This document shows positions 42,517 through 49,682 of a stretch of 50,968 nt of DNA, piece by piece. Under the pieces are notes generated by a model. That model was not told the DNA's origin and did not search any database. It saw nothing but the letters and a program-made list of their open reading frames with translations. The DNA is taken from assembly GCF_015714725.1 (NCBI RefSeq), contig NZ_WBKM01000354.1, forward strand, positions 1-50,968, read 5' to 3'. Within the stretch, counting starts at the first letter, position 1; each line of letters begins with the position of its first letter. The translations under genes and the position numbers were made by a program. The DNA is from Nostoc sp. WHI. Its GTDB lineage: Bacteria > Cyanobacteriota > Cyanobacteriia > Cyanobacteriales > Nostocaceae.

Positions 42517-43049
42517 TGACAGCACCAGATGTTAAGCCTTGGCTTTTCATTGTAGAATCCTATCCAGGGGAAAGCCTGAGTCATTTTCTCGGTCGGTTTA
42601 GACGTGCTAACCATTTATCTCCTGCTGGGTTGGGTAATTTAGCTGGGATTGGTGCTGTAGTGGCACGGTGGGAAAGATTTCATTTTAATCCTCGCCCTAG
42701 TCAACAGGAATTGGAAGCGATCGCATCTGTGGTAGAAGTGGATGCCCAAAGGTTAGCCCAGATGTTACCACCTGCTGGAGTGGGAATGCAGCATGAGCCA
42801 ATTCGCTTGTGTGGGGCTTGTTATGCTGAAGCGCCTTGTCACCAAATTGAGTGGCAGTATAAGTCGGTATGGAAGTGCGATCGCCATCAATTTAAGCTTT
42901 TAGCCAAGTGTCCAAATTGTGAAGCTCCTCTCAAAATGCCTGCGCTGTGGAAGGATGGGTGCTGTCATAGGTGTCGAAGACCATTTGCGGAAATGGCAGC
43001 GTATCAGAAGTCTGTTATTAACTTGAGAAGCTTAAATGCTGATTCTTGA
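42516..43049 (+). CDS. tniQ: CAST targeting adaptor TniQ
   Basis: 177 residues, about ten longer at the C-terminus than ShCAST TniQ as I recall it. PGESLSHFLGRFRRANHLS is the TniQ core near residue 20; zinc-ribbon cysteines follow (LCGACYAEAPCH, WKCDRHQ, CPNC, CCHRC). TniQ links the Cas12k-guide RNA complex to TnsC during RNA-directed insertion. ATG overlaps the original tnsC stop, indicating coupling, which the early tnsC stop may weaken. Confidence 0.93.
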   Translation: MTAPDVKPWLFIVESYPGESLSHFLGRFRRANHLSPAGLGNLAGIGAVVARWERFHFNPRPSQQELEAIASVVEVDAQRLAQMLPPAGVGMQHEPIRLCGACYAEAPCHQIEWQYKSVWKCDRHQFKLLAKCPNCEAPLKMPALWKDGCCHRCRRPFAEMAAYQKSVINLRSLNADS

Positions 43050-43270
43050 TTATTAGTAGTGATAGCTGTATAGCTTAAGTACAAATGTCCTATAATAAAA
43101 GGAATAGTCTGTTTAAAACTCTGGTTCTTTTTGCTGCATATTTGCATACTCAATGTCAAGGCAATTTTCATCGTGGCATAATAGTGTCACTATATAGATA
43201 ACGTCATATTAATTTTTTTGTAATTCACAACAAGGGGCCACATATTGAGAATAGGCAGAGGAGGGAAATT
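43050..43270. other. Spacer between tniQ and cargo
   Basis: No gene, terminator or CAST end found. A strong ribosome site (AGAGGAGGG) precedes the ATG at 43271. Confidence 0.4.
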
Positions 43271-44266
43271 ATGAATAAAACCCTTGAAATGCCAATGCTG
43301 TATAAACGCTTATCAAAAGTGGGATTACCGCCAAAGTTTATTCAAGAAAAAGCCTTACCTGAATGGTGGGATGCAGAACTTGAAAATAATCCTGTAGCTG
43401 TTTTAGAAGCAGCAGGACGTATTGCTAAACGTTTAGGGCTAGATATGGCATCAGTTCTTAATCCTGATGCTCCTATTACTTTTAAGCAAGTAATTCGCCC
43501 TAAATTTAAGAAGATACAAAAAAATTCTGATGAGAGCCGATTAATTGTTGCTCAAGGGCTAGCTACTCGCGTAGCTGAGATGGTTACGTATGCCTGTAAA
43601 AGACCTTTTACAGATATGGCAACAAATGCATTTGAAATTAGGAATTTTATCCTGAAAAATAATTCTTACATAGACCTTGATGCTATTCTCAGATTTTGCT
43701 GGAATTGTGGTATTCCAGTAGTCCATTTTTCTGAGTTTCCTAGAGGAAGCATTAAGATGGATGGTATGGCGGCAGTGATTAATGACCGTCCAGTAATTGT
43801 ACTTAGTTCTAATCGTAGGTACTCTGCTTACTTGCTTTTTATCATTCTTCATGAAATTGGGCATATCGCTAGTGGTCATGTTAAGGACTGTGTTCTGATT
43901 GATGAAAAGATAATTAAAGAAGCAGAAGATAAGGAAGAGCAAGAAGCAAATGAGTTTGCTGAGGTTATTCTTTTTGGAGAGAAAAATAAATATGCATGGG
44001 CTAAGATATCTGACTCGATACAACTAACGCGAATGGTGCGGCAATTAGGCAATAAAGATGCAGTAGATCCTGGCGCTTTAGCATTAAATTATGCTTGGCA
44101 AGCAGAACAAAAACAAGACTGGGCAATTGCCCAAGATGCATTAAAGATAATTGAACCTGTAGCTAATGCATCAGTTAAAATCAATAGTTATCTTGAAAAA
44201 GAGCTAAATTGGGAAAAATTAGACACAGACAGCGAAGAATACCTTAAACTCGTAACAGGAGTATAG
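43271..44266 (+). CDS. ImmA/IrrE-family metallopeptidase
   Basis: 331 residues. The zinc motif HEIGH (H194, E195, H198) lies in LLFIILHEIGHIASGH, with a likely third ligand at E228 (EQEANEFAEVIL), as in ImmA/IrrE (DUF955). The N-terminal 60 residues with RIAKRLGLD may be a degenerate helix-turn-helix domain. Such peptidases cleave repressors (ImmA) or regulators (IrrE), and often pair with a toxin or regulator gene. The next gene starts 38 bases downstream on the same strand. Located in the cargo zone of the CAST. Confidence 0.8.
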   Translation: MNKTLEMPMLYKRLSKVGLPPKFIQEKALPEWWDAELENNPVAVLEAAGRIAKRLGLDMASVLNPDAPITFKQVIRPKFKKIQKNSDESRLIVAQGLATRVAEMVTYACKRPFTDMATNAFEIRNFILKNNSYIDLDAILRFCWNCGIPVVHFSEFPRGSIKMDGMAAVINDRPVIVLSSNRRYSAYLLFIILHEIGHIASGHVKDCVLIDEKIIKEAEDKEEQEANEFAEVILFGEKNKYAWAKISDSIQLTRMVRQLGNKDAVDPGALALNYAWQAEQKQDWAIAQDALKIIEPVANASVKINSYLEKELNWEKLDTDSEEYLKLVTGV

Positions 44267-44303
44267 TTGCTCCTAAGTAAAGGAGTGAAATAGGAGCAAG
44301 TCT

Positions 44304-44954
44304 TTGCTGCTGTATTTTACAGATAACGATGTAATTTTAAAGCTGGCAGCCTACCAAATCTTTTGGGAAATGGTTGCTAGCTTAAATATTAAAAACGAAA
44401 ATCTTCGTATATTGCCTACTGCGGCGAAAGTTTTTAGCGGTTCTCGAAAAATTAGTAAGCAATTTAAACCGATTAGCATAGAAAGGGCGAAACAAATAAC
44501 GGATAGATGTAAAACAATAGATGACTATGCTATCTGTAGTACTTCAGAATACCAAATGTTAGCTTCTACAGATGGGATTGATGTGGGTGAGGCTTTACTT
44601 GTTGCTGCAACTCAAACGGAAGAAGATTTTTATTTGCTTACGTCAGATAAACGATTTTTAAAATCGTTAGCATTATCCAGCTTCAACGACGTTAAGCAAA
44701 GATTGTATAAAAAAGCTATTTGTTTAGAGCAGCTAATAATTCATGTAATTGACCATGCTGGATTTGACTTGGTATGTCGTAGAATGGCATCGGCAGATGC
44801 TTGTGACCAAGTTGTTTCCGAGGCATTTCAGTTGGGTAGACAAACAAAACACCAGGATGCAGTTAAAGTGCTGAACCAAGCAATCCAAGACTTACGCGCA
44901 AAGACAGGAGATTTACTGATAGATTCTGTTTTAGTTGCCCAGACAAAACTATAA
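44304..44954 (+). CDS. PIN-like nuclease domain protein
   Basis: 216 residues from a TTG start with AGGAG seven to ten bases before it. N-terminal FTDNDVILKLAAY offers two Asp residues (D7, D9) like the first PIN acidic residue; the segment DGIDVGEALLVAATQTEEDFYLLTSDKRFLKS shows the second and third acidic positions, as in PIN domains. The C-terminal 75 residues extend past a normal PIN domain. Genes encoding ImmA/IrrE with a PIN-like protein are known as toxin/defence-type pairs. Target unknown. Confidence 0.6.
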   Translation: MLLYFTDNDVILKLAAYQIFWEMVASLNIKNENLRILPTAAKVFSGSRKISKQFKPISIERAKQITDRCKTIDDYAICSTSEYQMLASTDGIDVGEALLVAATQTEEDFYLLTSDKRFLKSLALSSFNDVKQRLYKKAICLEQLIIHVIDHAGFDLVCRRMASADACDQVVSEAFQLGRQTKHQDAVKVLNQAIQDLRAKTGDLLIDSVLVAQTKL

Positions 44955-45199
44955 GACTAAAAACTTTATAATTTGCCTAATTTTTATTGAAATGCTTAGT
45001 GTAAATTTATAGTAATATCAAGACTTTTAGCTAGATCGCGTTGTATAAATTTATAAATTTGGATTTTTGCTCCAATCTTTCATAAATGCGATCGCTACTA
45101 AATTTACTTGTGATCCAAAAGTCTATTAATCTGCAAAACCCTTCCTCATCTTCACAAACTTAATGGAAGGAGTTTGCAGTAAGTATTTTATGCCTGATA
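44955..45199. other. Intergenic region, nothing identified
   Basis: AT-rich 245 bases between the plus-strand PIN-like gene and a minus-strand cassette that ends at 45200; HIP1 site at 45089. No clear terminator or CAST end. Confidence 0.35.
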
Positions 45200-45400
45200 T
45201 TACTTTACAGCAGTTCGGTCTTGTTGCTCTAACAACACATTGAAAATTAGTGTAAAACTCAGGCTGGGGATGAGTCGGCATAAAACTTGTAGATGAGCTT
45301 CCGCATCGCTGCGGCGACGAAAACGAGCTACAATCTGGTTCTGCATATTAGGTTTAAGTCGAACTATACACCAAGGACTGAGCTTTTCAAGGTAGGTCAT
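45200..45400 (-). CDS. Small hypothetical protein
   Basis: 66 residues with CAGGAGAA ribosome site before ATG. It starts MTYLEKLSPWCIVRLKPNMQNQIVARFRRRSDAEAHLQVL, a pattern of a strand-helix unit as in small sensor/replication-associated proteins seen on cyanobacterial mobile DNA. Third gene of a minus-strand cassette (45200-46360). Function unknown. Confidence 0.55.
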   Translation of the reverse strand: MTYLEKLSPWCIVRLKPNMQNQIVARFRRRSDAEAHLQVLCRLIPSLSFTLIFNVLLEQQDRTAVK

Positions 45401-45503
45401 TGAATTCTCCTGGTAAAATCTGTAAATTCCAAGACAAAAGCCAGCCTACTGTGACGGTGGCTGGCAAGAAATATCAAATTGATATTGAAATTAGATTCAA
45501 TTC
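45401..45503. other. Spacer within minus-strand cassette
   Basis: About 100 bases with no gene; holds the ribosome site of the 66-residue gene. Confidence 0.3.
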
Positions 45504-45806
45504 CTACTCACTCTTGTCTGGAAAACAAAGCTTCTGCAACACTCCTTCGGGGATATCCTCAAAGTGTTCTAGCAAAAAGTTCATCAGCGCCAGGTGGCGT
45601 AAATCGGCTGGCATGGGGCGGCGGTAGTTTTTACCTCTAGCAAACCAGCGCCGAACGGTGGACAGGGAACGATCGCAAATCTGAGCCATTTCTTCATAGT
45701 TCACCTGCCACTTGGCGTAAAACTGCTTGGGAGTCATGCCCAATTGACAGTAACTGTAGAGTTGCATCAAATCTTGTTCTCGCTGCTTGAGTGGATGAGG
45801 ATTCAT
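45504..45806 (-). CDS. Helix-turn-helix protein
   Basis: 100 residues from ATG 45806; the frame is open further upstream, but this ATG overlaps the stop of the previous gene by four bases, which decides the start. YEEMAQICDRSLSTVRRWFARGKNYRRP resembles a helix-turn-helix DNA-binding unit. Probably a regulator of this cassette. Not assigned to a named family. Confidence 0.65.
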   Translation of the reverse strand: MNPHPLKQREQDLMQLYSYCQLGMTPKQFYAKWQVNYEEMAQICDRSLSTVRRWFARGKNYRRPMPADLRHLALMNFLLEHFEDIPEGVLQKLCFPDKSE

Positions 45807-46360
45807 AAGTCTGTTTCCTCGCTGATTGCTTCTAAATCTTCTTCCCAAGCAATATCGGCAGATGTCCAAGCAGCACTGGGGCAATCTTTGCTCAACCAAA
45901 TCAGGTAGCACCAACTCCAGCAGCAGCGATCGCAACCAAAGCTATAAAATCTACCTATGACAATACCCCAGTCAGTATCGCTTTCAGTAGAGAGCCAACG
46001 CAAGCGATCGCCATATAAAAATCTGGGTGTCTTTGCTACATCGGGAAAATTATCGGGAAGCTCAATAGATGCGTCTGGGCATTTGAGGTTAATCAAGCTT
46101 GGGACTATATCTTGGTTACTGTGCCGGATGAGATTGAGATAAGCGGCAATCAACTTACCATTGAGGCTGTAAGTTAATTGAGAAATCAGAATCGCAGCTA
46201 GACTTTCTATTTCTTGCTGCTGGAGTTGTATCCAGGCACTATCAAAGTCAGCATCAGAGTAGTTGTTGAGCTTTGCGAGTAATTCTGTAATGCCGAAATC
46301 ATCTAAAGCTTGTTGATAAGCTCTGTGTTGATCTGTTTTGTAGCTAACAGGCTTTAACAT
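45803..46360 (-). CDS. Hypothetical protein of transposon cassette
   Basis: 185 residues from ATG 46360, chosen over 46390 because CACAGGAGAC lies nine bases before it. Helical N-terminal half; a C-terminal part with several Cys/Trp (RCCWSWCYLIW) and acidic tail. Stop overlaps the helix-turn-helix gene start by four bases. Family unrecognised. Confidence 0.55.
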   Translation of the reverse strand: MLKPVSYKTDQHRAYQQALDDFGITELLAKLNNYSDADFDSAWIQLQQQEIESLAAILISQLTYSLNGKLIAAYLNLIRHSNQDIVPSLINLKCPDASIELPDNFPDVAKTPRFLYGDRLRWLSTESDTDWGIVIGRFYSFGCDRCCWSWCYLIWLSKDCPSAAWTSADIAWEEDLEAISEETDL

Positions 46361-46532
46361 GGAAAATGTCTCCTGTGATATGGGGGCCAAAAGCCAGCAT
46401 CCGCCGTGAGAAAGTTGATGGCTGGCTTTTGACTTATCAGTAATTATACGCTAAAATAAAGTGTTTTTGTTTTAATTAGTGTGTTTTAATGTATTTAACA
46501 CAAAAACAAACAAAATCGCTTATGATGCTGAC
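46361..46532. promoter_or_regulatory. Divergent promoter region
   Basis: AT-rich spacer between the minus-strand cassette and the plus-strand small DNA-binding-like gene, with three TTTTAAT-type words (46470-46500). Specific -35/-10 boxes cannot be fixed. Confidence 0.3.
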
Positions 46533-46703
46533 ATGGGAAAAGTAACTGTAACTCTTTATATGGAAGAAGAAGACAAAGAAGCCCTGCAATTTTTGGCTGA
46601 TGCAGAGGAGCGGTCTTTGTCTCAGATGGCAGTGTTAATTGTGAAACGAGCTATCAAACAAGCCCAAAATGAGGGTAAAATTCCTCCAAGTCAGGGAAAA
46701 TGA
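46533..46703 (+). CDS. Small ribbon-helix-helix-like protein
   Basis: 56 residues from ATG 46533 (an earlier ATG at 46479 exists in frame, but the segment between is not protein-like). MGKVTVTLYMEEEDKEALQFLADAEERSLSQMAVLIVKRAIKQA has the strand-helix-helix pattern of CopG/Arc-type repressors. It may regulate the cargo or BREX genes nearby. Confidence 0.6.
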   Translation: MGKVTVTLYMEEEDKEALQFLADAEERSLSQMAVLIVKRAIKQAQNEGKIPPSQGK

Positions 46704-46973
46704 TGTGTGATGCGATCGCTTGCGTAGAGTATGCAAAAAAGCTTAACTACAAAAGTCTAAACCTTGGCTGACAAAGGCTAGAGTGTCAGTATACCCAGCA
46801 AGACTCAAACAGGATTCCTATATAAATTTCTAGCTACCACGCTTGACGAATATATCAAGGGAGACTTACATAGTAGGATGCCAAAAACCTTCCTCAGCAA
46901 GATTATTGCTGTACGATAGCTTACCGTCTGGATTTGAGAAAGGTTTCTGCCTGTCTTTGTTACTCTTACTACT
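46704..46973. other. Upstream region of brxA
   Basis: 270 bases without a gene; presumably includes the brxA promoter. No operator palindrome found. Confidence 0.35.
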
Positions 46974-47576
46974 ATGACTGAAACGGCTTATGCTGCTCGT
47001 ACTAACCACGCTTTTGTTTTGACTGAAACCCTTCGAGTTGCTGAACTGATGTATCAAGGTGCAACCCAGGAAGATATTCGGCAACGGGTATTAGTGGAGG
47101 ATTTATTTCAACTGCGCTCCCAAGTTTCTCGTGAGCGGGCGCTGCAAACTGTTCTCAAACGCCTTCAACAAGTGGCAGAGGAATACATTCAATTAATTGC
47201 CACTGGCAACCCTGACACCCGTCGATTCACCATATTGTTCCTGATTCTGCGAGAACACCGCCTTCTGCGCGAACTCATTGCTGAAGTCCTGTTGGACAAA
47301 ATTAAGGGTTTTGATTATGTCGTAACCATTGCTGATTTGCGAACCTTCTTTGAAGGAAAACGAGATCAAAATTCAACCGTGGCTGCATGGTCAGACTCCA
47401 CCTATAAAAAGGCTGCTAGTAACACCTTACTGGTGCTAGTAAATGCGGGTCTATTGCAACCCACGTCTCCAAGAGGAAATTATCAAATTCGTTCTGTTCC
47501 AGTGCCATCAGCTTTGCGTCAACAATTACTCGCTGATGGGCTAGATTATTACCTAACTCTTATGCTTGATTTTTAA
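46974..47576 (+). CDS. brxA: BREX protein BrxA (DUF1819)
   Basis: 200 residues, helical. AWSDSTYKKAASNTLLVLVNAGLL near the C-terminus matches the BrxA signature (WSDST-LKK followed by a helix and GLL). BrxA is a small DNA-binding component of BREX phage defence. It is convergent with brxL, their stops overlapping by four bases, unlike the single-strand order brxA-B-C-pglX-pglZ-brxL of classical type I loci. Confidence 0.85.
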   Translation: MTETAYAARTNHAFVLTETLRVAELMYQGATQEDIRQRVLVEDLFQLRSQVSRERALQTVLKRLQQVAEEYIQLIATGNPDTRRFTILFLILREHRLLRELIAEVLLDKIKGFDYVVTIADLRTFFEGKRDQNSTVAAWSDSTYKKAASNTLLVLVNAGLLQPTSPRGNYQIRSVPVPSALRQQLLADGLDYYLTLMLDF

Positions 47577-49591
47577 TCGACTGCTAACGCTTTAAATACT
47601 GCGTCTACGGGGTCAGCGTAAAATGATGTTTGAAATTTAGCAAACAACTCTGGCGGAACACTGCCTAAGTCCACGGCGCTTGCCATTGGTAAGAGGATAC
47701 GTTTAGCGCCAGCATCAAAGGCTACTTGCAGGCTACCCGCTAGGTTACTGACTGGTGTAATCGTCCCACCAATGGTCATTTCCCCAAATATTGCAAATTG
47801 GGTTTGAACACTTCGTTTTAAAGAAGCAGAACATAACGAAACGAACAATGCTAATCCGCTCTCTTGCGGTGCGCCAGACCCTTGCAAGTCTAATAACTGA
47901 AGCAAAAAATCCAAATTACTTGGGTGAATGCTACTGCTAACTCTTTGGGCGTTAGCTTTGAAGTAATTCATAGCAATGTTTAAACTGTCTTTCATCCTGC
48001 CAGCCGTTGCTACACCAGTGCGTACTAGCTTGCCACTACCGGGTACTGCTTGCAGTTCAAGTTTGAATGCTCCGATTATGCCGCTATCCCCAGTACTGAC
48101 AAAGTGCAAGTGACCGGGAGTCAGCATTTCCTGACTAATCAAGCTCGAACCACCCTGTTCCGGTACTGAGACAAAATGCTCATCTAGAGTTTCTAAGTCG
48201 ATGTAGCTGAAATGCACATCGTAAAATTCCATTCCGCCAATTTTCTTTAACTGTTCTTTTACCCGCCGTCGCACCCGCAGCCCATACACTAAGGCTTCAC
48301 GCACATCTTCCTTACTAAATGAGCTATCTGGAAACAGCAGTTTCAGCAGCCCTGATACAGTTTTGCGAACTGCTTGAACATCTCGTTGCTTAAGATTGTT
48401 ACCTAGTCTGAAGTGGAGGTCTATGGCATCGGCAAAACTGCGTTTACGCATTTCCCGCAGCCACTCCGCTAAGTAATCGACAATAAACCCGTACTGGTTG
48501 GTAAAATTCTCTGGGCTAAATTTGGGGATTTCCCAGCCAGGAATATAAGCGTGAAAACGGTCGAAGAAGGCGGTGTCAATCATGGCTTCGGGGAAGGGTG
48601 CCAGCAGATGTGAGGTTTTCACTAAGGATTCCACGCTTTGATTAATGTTGCCGACAAAGACCATAGAAGCATTAGCGGTTATCTCTGCCTTCCCGCGTGC
48701 AAAAGAACCTGATGCCATGTAGTCCTTCATTATTTGCACACCGTCGTTATCGTGGAAGCTCATGCCTGCTACTTCATCAAAGGCAACCACGTCAAATAAA
48801 CCTACTAGTCCTACGCGACGATTGGACATATTGTAGAAAAGATTCGCTACTGTAGTTTTTCCACCGGAAACCAAGATTGAGTTAGGAGAAACTTCTTTGT
48901 AGATATGGGATTTACCTGTAGAACGGGGGCCAAGTTCGCAGCAGTTGTAGTTATTTTCACAAAGAGCTACCAGACGGGCAAGTAGATGCCATTTCACATC
49001 TTCGTTGACGGTAGTGGGTTCCAGTCCTGTTGACCGAATCAGCAGGTCAATCCATTCACTGCGGGTAAAAGCTGGGCGGCCCGCAAACAATTCATCCATA
49101 TCCACACTAGGCATTTGGATAGGTTTGAGACTTCCGACAATGAAGGGACTGGGTTTGGTTCCGGCTTCATATTCCAGTTGTAGAATACACCAAATACCAC
49201 CACCCAGAAGCTTTTGGTTGGGTTTGACAATTTCTGGGTCAATGACTACACCTTTGACACCCAGGTTCATTAAAGTTCCCTGGTAGATGTCATCTCTGTC
49301 GTTGAGCGTTACCGTTACCCGGTCAATGATGGTAAATCGTCCCAATTCCCGAATTTTAGATTTGATCTGTTCTGCTTCATCAGGACGGACGTAATTCTGT
49401 GCCAGGATGTTTTTTACACGAGCAACGCCTTCTTCAATGGTGGTTTCGTCGTCGGTCGCGCAGTACATACCGAGTAGGTATTCCAGCACATACACTGGTA
49501 CATTAGCACCTTCTTTAATACGTTTAGTCAGGTCTTTACGTACTACTTTTCCAGGGTAAATGCTGTTTAGCTTTTGATTCAGGTCGTCCAT
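47573..49591 (-). CDS. brxL: BREX Lon-like protein BrxL
   Basis: 672 residues. N-terminal domain, AAA+ core with Walker A GPRSTGKSHIYK near residue 225 and Walker B VVAFDEVAG near 270, and a Lon-protease-like C-terminal domain (PQESGLALFVSLC with the Ser position, and LQVAFDAGAKRILLP with the Lys position). BrxL forms a ring on DNA and belongs to type I BREX; the peptidase activity is uncertain. Downstream of pglZ on the same strand, 91 bases apart. Confidence 0.93.
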   Translation of the reverse strand: MDDLNQKLNSIYPGKVVRKDLTKRIKEGANVPVYVLEYLLGMYCATDDETTIEEGVARVKNILAQNYVRPDEAEQIKSKIRELGRFTIIDRVTVTLNDRDDIYQGTLMNLGVKGVVIDPEIVKPNQKLLGGGIWCILQLEYEAGTKPSPFIVGSLKPIQMPSVDMDELFAGRPAFTRSEWIDLLIRSTGLEPTTVNEDVKWHLLARLVALCENNYNCCELGPRSTGKSHIYKEVSPNSILVSGGKTTVANLFYNMSNRRVGLVGLFDVVAFDEVAGMSFHDNDGVQIMKDYMASGSFARGKAEITANASMVFVGNINQSVESLVKTSHLLAPFPEAMIDTAFFDRFHAYIPGWEIPKFSPENFTNQYGFIVDYLAEWLREMRKRSFADAIDLHFRLGNNLKQRDVQAVRKTVSGLLKLLFPDSSFSKEDVREALVYGLRVRRRVKEQLKKIGGMEFYDVHFSYIDLETLDEHFVSVPEQGGSSLISQEMLTPGHLHFVSTGDSGIIGAFKLELQAVPGSGKLVRTGVATAGRMKDSLNIAMNYFKANAQRVSSSIHPSNLDFLLQLLDLQGSGAPQESGLALFVSLCSASLKRSVQTQFAIFGEMTIGGTITPVSNLAGSLQVAFDAGAKRILLPMASAVDLGSVPPELFAKFQTSFYADPVDAVFKALAVD

Positions 49592-49682
49592 AGAAGGGTT
49601 GGCAACTGCTGGTGATTATTCTGAGATGATTGAAGTCAGTTGGTTAATAATCCAACATCTAAAATCTTGTGACTATATTGGC

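Noticed and set aside
43559..44023. 154-codon frame opposite the ImmA/IrrE gene
   Set aside because: Overlaps a gene with an intact active site; no ribosome site; Cys/Phe/Asn-rich shadow.
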